Notes under the pieces: model-generated
What the model saw: only the letters and a program-made list of their open reading frames with translations
Database searches by the model: none
What the model was told of the DNA's origin: nothing
Program-made: the position numbers and the translations under genes
Assembly (NCBI GenBank): GCA_029448655.1
Contig: JACCLO010000007.1
Span: 1,674,001-1,738,000 of the forward strand
Reading direction: 5' to 3'
From: Wolfiporia cocos
Lineage: Eukaryota; Basidiomycota; Agaricomycetes; Polyporales; Phaeolaceae
Length of the DNA stretch: 64,000 nt
In this document: positions 1-11,390 of the stretch, in pieces
How positions within the stretch are numbered: the first letter of the stretch is position 1
Layout of the letters: every line of letters begins with the position of its first letter

Positions 1-365
1 CATCGACGCTCGACGAATAAGGTTCGCGGCACCTTGGGTGACGGTGCACGGTGGCCAGCGTGCCTTGTCATCGCTGTAGAACGTGCCGCCCGACGATTTG
101 AGCATCCGTGTGCATCCGACGGGCGACGTGCTCACACCGACGTGCCAAGGTCAGATTGAAGGAGCACGCACCTGGGCTGCTGGGCAGTCATCCCGTCGCG
201 ACGAGCCCCACGACACTGCTTCGAGCGGTGCTTGCGGCCGCAGCTCGTCTGTGTGTGGGCCGCACCAGCGCGTGGGGCGACCGCGGCGGCCTGCAGTGCG
301 CACCTTCGCCGTCGTCTCGTCCGTCCCCGTGCGCAAAACAGTCCTTGTTGCTTTGTGAATGGTCC

Positions 366-578
366 ACGTCATCGATGTAGTACACATCCCGGACCGCGGG
401 CGCCACGACGGACCAGTGAGTGTGGTGGAGAGGCGGGTGAGCAACGTCGCGCGGTTGTAGTCTGGGAGCGTGTGACGCAGAGGGCTGCGGGGCTACAAAT
501 ACGCGGCGCATCGCGCACAAACTAAACGGGCGCGCGGGGAGGAAGAGGACGAGCAGTACGTAGCGGGTCGTCGTGGAT
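366..578 (-). pseudogene. Degraded inverted copy of the 5' end of the GT15 mannosyltransferase gene
   Basis: Read on the minus strand, this stretch aligns with the first exon, first intron and start of the second exon of the intact GT15 gene at 3725-6641. Shared landmarks are the ACGACCCGCTACGT block, the intron 3' end around TAGCCCCGCAG, and the coding block that reads HWSVVAPAVRDVYYIDD here and [17 protein letters not shown] in the intact gene. The copy lacks about 15 nt just after the splice acceptor. The donor dinucleotide that is GT in the intact gene is GC here. Homology fades beyond about 366. It cannot encode the enzyme and is best read as an old inverted duplication. Confidence 0.75.
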
Positions 579-673
579 AGGCAGAGCCGTTCGGCTGTCA
601 GTCGATACGACTTTGTATGAATTGACAGATCAGACTTTCAGCCGTGATGGCCTGAGTTTGGGGAGGGACGTCT

Positions 674-945
674 GATGCGACCACGAGGTGTGACAAGTCC
701 CATATTCTGCCGTTGCTGCCGCTGCCGCTTCGCACAAGTGCCACTTGTGTGGCGGTCCCCCCACGGCCGACGTTGAACGGCAACGGACGGTCTGAGATGT
801 TGGCCCGTCACCACACTCACGTCCGACATAGGAGGGCCATGCCGCTACTTGCACGACCGGCCTTACCGCGCTGCGCAAAAGCCCGAGCAGATTTGTCCGG
901 ATGCGCGCCACCGCTGCCCTCCATCAGCCTGCAGAAGCAACAAGC
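674..945 (+). repeat. Imperfect direct repeat, copy 1
   Basis: This block and 1741-1975 share a run of matching segments in the same order: GACCACGAGG, the CTGCCGCTGC(C)GCTTC block, GACGGTCT, a CACCACA(C)TCA segment, a CGGCCTTAC block and TGTCCGGATG. Neither copy has a convincing reading frame, so it appears to be a decayed non-coding duplication about 1.05 kb apart. Confidence 0.55.
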
Positions 946-1037
946 ATGTCACACAGACCCGCGCCATCGCGCACGCCCGCCGCTCGTCGACTCTACCAGA
1001 CACAGCGTACGGCGCACGAGCGTGCACAGTGCGCGCT

Positions 1038-1064
1038 CCGCCGCCGCCGCCGCCGCCGCCGCCG
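1038..1064. repeat. CCG trinucleotide microsatellite
   Basis: A run of nine CCG units lies inside the GC-rich gene-poor block. Confidence 0.9.
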
Positions 1065-1740
1065 CTTCGATCCCCAGCGCGTGCACACCCGTCCCGCCTG
1101 GTCCAAGGGGGCAGGGCTGACCGTGCCGGTGCGCGGCTCAGTGCTTGGTAATCGGCTCGAGGACGGGCAGCGAGGACCAGATGCGAGAGGCCCCAGGAGG
1201 GCCCCCGGCCGTGGTGCGGGCCAGACTGCACCCTCCAGGGCCGGTGCGAGGCGTCTCCGTACGACGTCGTGCGATCGAGGCGTCGGCGGCGCATGAGCGC
1301 GCGCGGGCTGAGGTGCGTCTGGGGCGCGCGGGCTGCAGATGAGCGAATTGGTTGGTGCCAGGGTGAGACGTCCGTCGAGGGAGACACATCACATCGCCGA
1401 GAATCGTGAGCGCCGAGTGGGAGCGGGGCGCGTGCGCCGTGGGCTGCCGGCGTGCTTTGCGTCGTCTGGGCCAGAGGTCGCGCGCACGGAGTACAGTTGG
1501 GGTCTCGTTAGATCTGGATCGATGAGGGAAGGGGTGCAGAGGGCAAGGGAACAGACCGATGGGGAGGGGATGTCGTGGACTGACATCGCCGCAAAGCAGA
1601 CAGGAACGGGACGAGCCAGCGCAGTGAGGTGCGGATGGCGGGTGCAGGCGCGTGCACACGCGATGGATGCGCCGCGCCGCGCCAAGGCGGTGGATGTGAG
1701 GGGAGTGGCGCAGCGGACACAGGCTGGAGAGGGGCATATA

Positions 1741-1975
1741 ATGTGACCACGAGGTTCTCTAGAGTCTATTTGCTGCTCCTGCCGCTGCTTCACACAGGTG
1801 CCACAGCCGACTTTGCACGACGGACCGTCTAGGACATCCGATTAGCACCACATTCATACGAAGGCCGTGCTGCTATTTGCGCGATCGGCCTTACTGCGCC
1901 GCGCATAACGTCGAGAAGATCTGTCCGGATGACCGCCGCCGCTGCCCTGCATCAGTATCAGTTGCAAATGCACGC
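1741..1975 (+). repeat. Imperfect direct repeat, copy 2
   Basis: Partner of 674-945. The best-preserved part is the block ending in the TGTCCGGATG motif followed by a CCGCTGCCCT segment. It is more diverged and shorter than copy 1. Confidence 0.55.
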
Positions 1976-3623
1976 GGGCCTGGGATGGAGAACCGAGAGA
2001 GTACGAGCCGGGCGAGGGCGTACCCTGGGACCTGACATGAGCGAGAGTGTTCGCTCCCCGCACGAGCGAGGAGCGCGCGGCACACCAGCGACAGCGGGAT
2101 AGCCGCAAAAGCATCTGTATGCAAGTCGGCTCAGCAAGGATGGCACCCCGCGACCGCCAGGAACAGCGGCACCGGAGCCACGCGTGAATTCTGAGGTCAC
2201 CGGGCGCGGGCGCGGCTACGCAGGCGAGGGCCAGGGGTCCATCCCTGTCGGACGCATCGCTGTCCGCGTGGCGCCCGACGGCTCGCGTGCAGACATCTGC
2301 CGGTCTCGGGACGGGAGCGGGCGCGCGTCGTGCAATGCGGAGATGGAGGCCGCGACGCAGCGTGCAGCGCGTGGCCCTGCCCTCGTGGCGGCCCGGCGGC
2401 GGTGAGCGAGTCCGCGACGGCGACCGGCGAATCCGCGACGGGGCACAGCTGGGAGCGGGGCGCGGGACATTGGTGCGGCGCAGTGCGGACGACATCCGGG
2501 CCGGGTGCGGGCACACGGGGCAGGGGCGTCGTGCGGTGGTGTGCACGAACCCGCGAAGCAACGGGTGGCCACCATCCGCAGGTGGAGGCGGACGTCGCAA
2601 GACATGTCCGCTCGAGCTGCTGTCCAAGTGTGGCAAGTCTCTTACCTGATCGGGCAACGCCTTCACGCTCTTGTCATACCTTGTCCTCCGTAAAGATCGA
2701 CATTGCGCGTTGTATAGCAGACGTGGCTGTGCCGATGACGCGGCCCCATCTGCACTGTGATGGAAAATCCCTTACTCGACTCTCACTCCCTTTCGTCATA
2801 GTTTCTGTCCTTTCTCAGTCGGCTCTCCAATTGTAACATACAAACTGGCCTTCGACACATTCTCTTCCCGCGCTTTCTCGTATCTAGCTCACCTGAGAAC
2901 TGGCGAGGCGACGCCATCCCCTCAAGACGAGCCAAACGATTACGCGAGAGCAGAAGGTCACCGGTAAGCACGGTCAGTCGTATAGTTTATTAGCTCTATC
3001 TACGTATATACCTCGCGCGATCGTTCACATCGTCGCGGCCATCGTTCTCTTGTGCTGGGTTTTGTTCGCGTTCCCGCACATACACTCTCGTCTCTCGCGC
3101 ACGCTGTCGGCGACCTGCTATACTCTGCATCCCCGCCCTTACCGTCCACAACGCGTTTTCGGCGTCCTGCATCCCCGCATTCCCTCCCAAAACGCGCGCC
3201 GGCCACGCGCAGATAGGTGCGTGCATACCGTACCCGCCGGTGCGCGCAGACGCGGCGGAGGCACCCGGGGCGCACGAGCGCAGGATCACATCACGGGAGA
3301 TTGCGCAGGGAGGAGAGCAGGCAAGGGAGACGACGAAGAGCAGAGGGCGAGATTGGCAGCACAGGTGACGGACGCTCCGCGTGGATCCTTGCACGCCTAT
3401 TCCGCCACTCCTTGTGCGCGACCGGCGGCAGATTCGGGGCGCGGCGCAGTGCGTGCGGCGGGGTGCAGACGACCCTGGACGCGGAGAAGAGCGGGGAGCA
3501 GGCGAGCAGCGACATCAGCGGGAGGCGAACGGCCAGAAGCAGAAGAGCATTGACGCAGACGCGAGCGCGCGTCGGCCCCGGGAAGCGATCGATCGCGAAT
3601 GGGGATTTGGGATGCAGCCAAGC

Positions 3624-3671
3624 CTTTGACAAGCGCAGCCGCAGCAGCTTTGACAAGCGCAGCCGCAGCAG
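3624..3671 (+). repeat. 24-bp tandem duplication upstream of GT15
   Basis: The unit beginning CTTTGACAAGCGCAGCCGCA occurs twice in perfect tandem, about 55 bp before the GT15 start codon, so it lies in the 5' leader or core promoter. Confidence 0.9.
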
Positions 3672-3724
3672 GGAGGACGCCGGGCTGCTCCACCGGGCTG
3701 TGCGCCACCTCTCTCCCTGCGACG

Positions 3725-6641
3725 ATGCTCAAGCTGAGTGTGACGACCCGCTACGTGCTCCTCGTCTTCTTCCTCCTCGTGCGCCCCTTTATTTCTGTCC
3801 GCGACACGCCGTGTATTTATAGCCCCGCAGGTGGCGCTGCACTCGCTCCTCCGCGTCACCCACCCGGACTACAACAATGCGACGTCCCTCGCCCGCCTCT
3901 CCGCCGCGCTCGACTGGTCCGCCGCCGCCCCCGCGGTCCCGGACGCCTACTACATCGACGACGGCGCGTACGTGCTCGACGACGGCGCCGCGGCCAACAC
4001 CAGCGCGCGCGCGAACGCGACGCTGCTCATGCTCGCGCGCAACAGCGACGCGGACAGCGCGGTGCGCTCCGTCCGCGAGCTCGAGGACCGCTTCAACCGC
4101 CGCTTCGGCTACCCGTGGGTCTTCCTCAACGACGACGAGTTTGACGACAACTTTAAGCGGTGCGTGCGCGTGTCCCCGTCCGTGTGCGCAGGCTGACCCC
4201 CGCAGGCGGATTTCGAACGTCGTCTCTGGCCCCGTCTCCTTTGGCCGCGTCCCGCGCGAGCATTGGGTCCAGCCGGGCTCCATCGACGAGGCGCGTGCGG
4301 CGGCTAACCGCGAGAAGCTCGTGAACGATGGCGTGATCTACGGCGGTGCGTCTCTCTTCCACCGCTTCTTCCACCATCACGGTGGCGGCGCTGCGGGATC
4401 GAGTTGAGCGCAAATCGGGGGCTGACGCACGAGATGGTCCAGGGAGCGTGTCGTACAGGAACATGTGTCGGTACAACTCTGGGGTGCGTCTCTTCCCACG
4501 CTTGACGTTCTCTTCATCTCGCTCTCCGTTCGGGTTCTCTGTGTCGGTCGCTTGAGTGTGATCGCCGTGTAGCGGAGGGAGCGGCGAGGCAGGATCTGCG
4601 CGCAGAGTTGGAAGGAGGATAGCAAGGGCACGCTGGCCAGGAGCACGCCAACTCGCTTGTGCGACCTCTCACATGACTGCCCTCTCCGCCTGGCATGCAC
4701 CTGTCGTGCCCGGCTAGGATGAGACACGCTCGTCCATCTCCTCCACTTCCTCTCAGTTTAGCGTTGGCCCTACTTCGATCACGCTGTCCGCCCGAGCAGG
4801 CTCCCCAGCATCCGGCGCGCCCGCGCCCCTCGTCGCCTCCTGCCCGGCGAGGTGCCAGCGCCCGCATCTCCTCTGACCCGCTCAGCTAACCGCACCGACG
4901 ACGAGCGGGTGCTGACGCCGTCCCCGCAGTTCTTCTACCGCCACCCGCTCCTGCTGGGGACCAAGTGGTACTGGCGCGTCGAGTGCGTGCCCGTCCGTTC
5001 GACGCACCGAGATGGGGCTGCTGATGCCCGCGCGTGCATAGGCCAGACGTGCACTTCCACTGCGACGTCGCGTTCGACCCGTTCAGGTACATGGAGGACA
5101 CGGGCAAGGTGTACGGTGCGTGGTTCCGCGCGAACTCCCCCGGCCGTGCTGACGCCGCCCCGCCGCCGCTGCAGGCTTCACGATCACAATGTACGAGTTC
5201 CAGGCGACGATCCCGACGCTCTGGGACGCGGTCAAGGGTGCGCGCCGCCCCTCGTCGTATACTGCGCGCGCGCATGTTGACGCACCCCCCGCGCAGAGTT
5301 CACGCACGAGCACCCCGAGCTGGTCGCGCCCGAGAACGCGATGGGCTACCTCTCCGACGACGGCGGGGCGACGTACGACCTGTGCCACTGTGCGTCCGCG
5401 CGGCCCGCGGCCTTTTTTTGCTCGTGTTCCCGTGCCGGTTGCTGACCGCCGCCTTGGGCCCCCGTGCCGGCCGCTGACCGCCGCGCGCAGTCTGGAGCAA
5501 CTTTGAGATCGCGGACATGGACTTTTGGCGCGGGCCCGCCTACTCTGCGTTCTTCGACTTTCTTGACGCCAAGGGCGGGTTCTACTACGAGGTGCGTGCG
5601 CGGCGCATGTGTTTGCAGTGTGCTGACTGCCATTCGTTGTCGCTTCTCCGTCCTGCGCCGCACCCTGCTATGTGCTGTGCCCGCACACCATTGTGACTCA
5701 ACACTTCACTGGTAAAATCTTCCGCCGCGGCAAATTGTGCGCGCCGTTCGCTGTGACGTCTCTATTGTCTCAAACCTCGCTCGCCTTCACGATCACTGGA
5801 TTCGCGCACCTCCCTGTCCCTCGCACACCATCGGCCGCCCCTCCCTTCCGTCTGACATCAAACATGCCACACCTGATGCACTCCTCTCCCTTACACTTCT
5901 TTGTTTTCTCTGCCACGCCCACAGCGCTGGGGGGACGCCCCAGTGCACAGCATCGCCGCGGCGCTGCTCGCGCGCAAGGACCAGATCCACTTCTTCGACG
6001 AGATCGGGTACGAGCACAACCCGTACACGCACTGCCCGCGCGGCCCCGGCGCGTGGGCGCGCGGCAAGTGTGCGTGCGAGCCGAGCAGGAACTTTGGTGC
6101 GTGCGCGTTCGTCTTGGCTTGTGTGTGGGTGAGGGTGGGTGGGCCGGGGTGTGAGGATGGGCCGGGGTGTGAGGGTGGGCCGGGGTGTGAGGGTGAGCTT
6201 GCGTTGTTAGGGGCTGGGCCTGCGTTGTTAGAGAGGATGGGCGCGCTCCCGTCGGGGCGATGTCTGGCGCAGTGGACAAGAGCGCACGCGGTGTCTCGCT
6301 GCGCGCGCGTGCCCGGTGGGCAGGCGAGTGCCGCGGGGTGCGGGTGTGGCTTGTGCACGCGCGGTGGTCTTGGAGGCTGTGCTGCGGTGTCGCTCGCGTC
6401 GCCTTTGCTATGGTTGCGGTGCGTTCCGTGGGCTTGGCTGCGGACGTGGGAATGGCGAGGGTTTCGGCTGTGCGATGTCGCCCCGGCGCGTGCATGCGTC
6501 GCTGAGCGACCGGGCTCGTCCTTTCGGCGCGGGATGGAGTCGGGTGTCTCCGAGCGTTGTGTGGACCGCGCGTACTGATGGGATCTTCGCGCAGACTACG
6601 ACGGCTACTCGTGCATGCGCCAGTGGGACCGCATCCAATAG
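3725..6641 (+). CDS. GT15 alpha-1,2-mannosyltransferase (KRE2/MNT1/KTR family)
   Basis: Predicted 388-aa type II Golgi enzyme that would transfer mannose from GDP-mannose to protein-linked glycans. Exons: 3725-3778, 3831-4159, 4206-4345, 4443-4483, 4930-4982, 5042-5115, 5175-5237, 5297-5389, 5491-5591, 5925-6096, 6595-6641; all phases join cleanly. After a short cytosolic tail, residues about 10-25 form the signal anchor, created only when the first intron is removed. Family blocks appear in order: [120 protein letters not shown] and [10 protein letters not shown] at the C-terminus. Length suits the family (about 390-440 aa). Most introns are 46-61 nt, but four are long (97, 446, 333 and 498 nt). 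A degraded inverted copy of the start lies at 366-578. Confidence 0.93.
6141..6194 (+). repeat. 18-bp minisatellite, three copies, in the last GT15 intron
   Basis: Three tandem units of GGGCCGGGGTGTGAGGRT are followed by a second short repetition containing GCGTTGTTAG twice. This partly explains the unusual 498-nt length of the intron at 6097-6594. Confidence 0.85.
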
Positions 6642-9600
6642 GCGCGTGCGCCACACCGGGTCGCGCCTCCGCTCTGCCACTGCTCGGTGTGACAATCTCA
6701 AATCCGAAGTGCGACCATCTGTATCATACCATCATCTGCTCTGCGCCACAGTTCACTGCGACGGGAAGAGCGCACAAGTACCATCTGCACACGATATATA
6801 TTAGACGCTGTTCTGCTTTGTCCTGTTATCTGCTTGCTATTATCTAATTTATTCGTGACTGACGACCGAGTTGTGCATGCGCCTGCGCTCTGTCCCGGAC
6901 TGCGCCACTTGGTTATCGGCGCGCCTCTGCAAGACATCGAACGCAAACAGTGACGGCACCGATGGCATAGCGGCGATGTGGGCACACCCAGTGGTATACA
7001 TATACATGAGGATGCGTTCGCCTGGCGCGAGCTCTTGAAAGGAATACGTAATGCTAACTCTTAATTCATGCGTAATCGCATTATCAGACGGAGGTATTCG
7101 ATATCGACTACGCCACTGAACGGTGTAAGCTAACCACCCCCTACCCTCGCCGCAACCCTCCCTTCGGCTCCTTAGTGTTCAGCTTCTCGTAGCTTATGCC
7201 GTGCGACGTGGCGACTGGAGACGAGTTTAATCCACGCGACGCATCGTACTCAGTCCCAGGGTGATCTTTGACACCCGCTCATTCTAATTTACACCGGCCA
7301 CCCTGTAAAATACTTTCGAGCTCTTCTCTCTGATTTCCGAATTCTCGCTGCCCGTGAGTCGCCCGTGCTTCATGCGTTTGCACTTCGCAACCTGACACGC
7401 GTCGTTTCACAGAACCGCTTGGCGTGCGCTCAAACACCGACGTCGACGAGTCTGATCAGACAAGCTAGCAACAATATCGGCTCTGTGCGCTGTGCTGATC
7501 TAGACCGAGCTCGATCTCACTGCGCGGTCCTGCGATGCCAGGGACCATGGACGCACAAATTTCAAACGGCCAGGAGCAGGGCATCCTGGATTCTACATTT
7601 GACAGAGTGTGTACGCGTGATATCCTCCTTGGCCCTCGTCTTGCTGCTGCACCCAAATGGGTGAGTGAGTTCAGGCTCACCTGAGACTCAACGGCTCGTC
7701 CCAGTCACGGATGAGCAGATGTAGATGTTTGAACTCTGAAGAGCACCGTCGCAAGAAGACGGGTCCTCAATCACGCCGCGCAGGGTCTCGGATATGTGCA
7801 CGCATATCACGTCCGGTTATGATCTCGCCCTCGCGAGACGGTCCGAACGTTCAGCCTCGTGCGCTCGGCTGCTGCCGCCATCGAGCGCCCGCGGAGACCG
7901 AGATGAGGCCTAGGTCGGTTACAGGGTGGGCAACCTGCGGCGCAGATGGTTGGGTGACGCGTTGGCGAGCACTCACGTCGCCGTTTGTCGAGTTCGCGCA
8001 TGCAGCCATCACGGAGATAAGCTCGTCGCAGACGATGGAGTGGCAAAAGTGCTTTTTTCAATGATGGTGAACGTGAGCCAGCGCATGCTGTCGCATCGCG
8101 GGTATGACGGCGGCATGGCTGGCAAATCGAAAATTCGCCGCTCAAGTGGCGGTACCACCTTTATGCAGAGACCGTCGGCGGTTCTAAGAGACCGTCGATG
8201 GTCCCATAAATCCGTGTGTCATCTTGGTGCGTCGACTGAATCTGTCGGCTGCGATGTTCGGCGATCTGTGGAACAATAAGCGGTTACTTAGAAGAGTGTG
8301 TCTGGTAAGTAGTACCACGGGAATATTTAGCAGATATCCGTCGAGTAAATACATGCCAGGTACCCTATGACCCCCGCGGTAACGGTCGAAGCGGGTGCCT
8401 GAAAGCCTGCACAGTTATGTACCTTCCTTATTCGCAGATGACGATGCTGCAGTAGTCCGAGCTGGGAACGTAATTTACGTTGGCTGGTAACATGGATTCA
8501 ATCTATGCTACTCATGCTAAACAAATGATCACCATGATGCACTTAGACATGTCGACCATGTAGAAGCTATGACGATGAGTATTAAGTAAGGTACGACAAG
8601 CAGTCACGGAGAAGCCCTTCTAACATTATCCGGCGACGATTGTGACCGATGCATACGCACACCTCCATCCAGATCCCATCGTGGGTGTGGCTCATCTCGC
8701 CACCCTTCCCTGTGTCTGTCCGTTCATGCAGGCCGCGTGCGTCGGCACGCCGACAGCTCTCGGCTTCCTCCCTGAATGAATGGATATGACTGACTCGCGC
8801 CAAATGGCCGCACCATGTTGCGTTCGTAGACTCGGCTCTCATCTATCTAGACTCTGGAGAAGGCCAGTTTCGGCGCCAAGACGTCGTGAAACCGACCAGC
8901 CAGTCATGCAGCCGCCCGCGGTCAGCAGCAGCAACCTCATCCTTACTAGTACGCGCGCGTAAGCCCTGGTGGCTCTGTCCGAGGCGGAGCGCGAGGGCAT
9001 GCCGGCGTTTGTTCTTAGCGGAACAGAAAATCAGCAGGTGATGAGCGACGTCATGATGAAGGAGCAGAACTTTGGGAATGTGGAGGCATATTCACACATG
9101 TCCCCGTGAGCTCCAGGACAAAATGGGGATGGGGAATGCTCTGCTAAAGTTTGTGGACCACGTTGCGGGGCTGAAGAGAGAATAATTCGGTTCGTCTACA
9201 TGACACTGTCGTACATAGCATGCAATACGAGATAATTGTACGGTAGACATTCTTGTAAACCGCGTTGACCGAAATATCATGAATCAAAGAAGAAAGTATC
9301 GTGCCTCACGATCCAGCGTCCGGAGTTGTGAAAGCAAAGCACATGTCGAATGTCGCAATGAGTCCTCCGTGATGGGCGTTGTCAGTGAGGTCTAGTGAGA
9401 TATTAACTCGAATGGGACTCGCTCTGGCTCTTCCATAGCTCTATTTCATTGCCGCCACGGAGAAACTGCTACGACGAGATCGGAGGAATCGGAGGAATCA
9501 TAGGATTACATTGATGGCTATTCGCTAGGAGCGATGGTACTGCTGACTTTTTCGGTATGTGTCCGCGTTGTTGCTCTCGCGCACCAGTCAATTCGCAGTG

Positions 9601-11390
9601 GTTCAGGTACGTTGAGTGGCGACGGCTAGGGTGCGTACCCGCCCAAATACTGATCTGCCCCCTCGTGCACGGACCGCTGCTGCTGCGTGGCGCCCAAAGC
9701 GGCGTCGCTCCCAAAGCGGCGTCGCGCCCGCCATTTCACAGATACAGCATTGTATTCACTACATGACATGATATGGCTTGAGGCGATACAATTCTAAAGA
9801 TCCGATCAGATAGAATTGTCTACTAGTCAAGGATACAGTAGGCATCAGGATCAGCTTCTGACGGGAAATCAATGATTTTTTCAGGAAGCTATACGGCGAA
9901 AATGAGACGCCGCATATGCGCTCGAGGATAACGACCTATCGACCCTAATATCCGCAACCCCTCCGTAACTGCTCCTCTCGTCCGGCAACCACGGATGAGA
10001 AAAATCTGACCAGATGATGCAATTTCGATTGATTCTGCGCGTCTACGCATGGCGCTTCGCGATAATCGATAATGATTGCGTCGTGGCTGGACTTCTATCT
10101 ATGTTGGCAGCAGATGCGGGCAGTAATGCACTGCATGCTATATACTGAGGTGTCATTAAGACGCTCTCAATGCCGTCGAACATAAGTGCATTCCCTGCAA
10201 CCATACGACATTCAGCGTGCACATCGACGAGCCCACCATAACAAAGCTGGGGTATGAGCCAAGCAATCAAAACAAACCCCAAGTTATTGCAAAGAAAATC
10301 TGAGCGCCACGCTCCGACCTTCCCAAATTGAGTTCATCCTTCTGATAGAGAGCTCGGAGGGTTTGTTGGATGGGAACCTTTCAGCTGAAGCTCTGGAGTG
10401 TGGGAACTGAAAGCCTCTGGCACGAAGCTGTTGCTTCATCTATCAGGAAGCTTTTTGATGGTATCCTTCGACAGCCAAAAGATTGACATTCCCCCTAGAA
10501 ATAGATGTTCGCCATTAGAGGGAAACAAACCAATACCATGTGACTCCACAGATGCGACTGACTCCCTCGAATATCCATTCCTTGCTATTACGATTGAAAT
10601 CAAACGGCCATTGCGATTGGATTGCGATTAGTCACAATGTCATCGGAACGGCGTGAGTAATCACAATATAATAGCGAATACAAGCTTTACATAAATATCA
10701 TAATCCCTTGCAGTGCAATTGTGAGACGCGATTGTGATATGATTGCAAACGCTTTATATCCAAATGTCCCCCATTGCAATTCGAAATGATTAGACAAGAT
10801 CTGATCACTGCGATGGCTCGCAGGCGTTTGCAAGCTAGATTTGGAACTTCCGACAAGTATAGGTGTAAAACAGGCTCGGGAAACAGACGAACACGCGACC
10901 GATCTTGTCGAGCCTCGGTCTGATCCGCTTGGTGACGCGGCATCACGGCGGGATCCGTCGGCACATGTGGGAACTCCCAGGATCGAAAGTCAAGACTTTC
11001 GAACATTATGACTCTTGCAAAGGCCACAACACCTCGCGAATGGCTGAGTAGCGGCCTATTATACGATGCACTAATGACATGCAACTCAGTCACCGTCTAA
11101 AGCGCAGTTTCACAACAATCAACAGTACCCGCAAAAGGCGATTAGAAGCGCAAGCGGAACTCGGATTTACTACATCAGATCCGATGTTCGCAACCACAGG
11201 TTGCGAGGTTGATATTCACGTCCGCTACCTCGGAGCCCATCACAAGATTACGGTATAGGTACAATGTCACGTTAGACTAACTACTTAACATCGTAACGCC
11301 TTCTGCGGCAACCAAACAACGGCATGTCTGCGGGGTATTGCAATCCTGATAAACCCCATGCTGTGACTTCCCGGCCACCTTTGCATCAGC
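6642..11390. other. Gene-poor interval
   Basis: About 4.7 kb without a supported gene. Open frames are short, overlap on both strands and show no recognisable motif or credible splice chain. A short direct repeat of GAGACCGTCG occurs near 8167-8200, and a CCCAAAGCGGCGTCG pair lies near 9691-9724. Around 8840-9110 a stretch looks weakly coding, but I could not build a protein. The end of the block should contain the promoter of the rhodopsin-like gene. Confidence 0.45.

Larger units (their letters stand above)
579..3724. other. GC-rich gene-poor block upstream of GT15
   Basis: Apart from the direct repeat pair, the CCG microsatellite and a 24-bp tandem repeat, I see no supported gene. Several open frames exist on both strands, but they overlap each other, are rich in Arg, Ala and Pro as expected from high GC, and match no family I recognise. 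The last few hundred bases should include the GT15 promoter. Confidence 0.5.

Noticed and set aside
863..1387. 174-aa open frame on the minus strand in the GC-rich block
   Set aside because: Overlaps equally long frames on the other strand, contains a Gly run read from the CCG microsatellite, and matches no family.
6141..6194. Possible CRISPR-like array
   Set aside because: Units are adjacent without spacers, only three copies, inside a fungal intron; it is a minisatellite.
8840..9110. Weakly coding stretch reading LVALSEAEREGMPAF and NQQVMSDVMM
   Set aside because: Considered as a small Tim-type mitochondrial chaperone, but the CX3C motifs are missing and no exon chain could be built.
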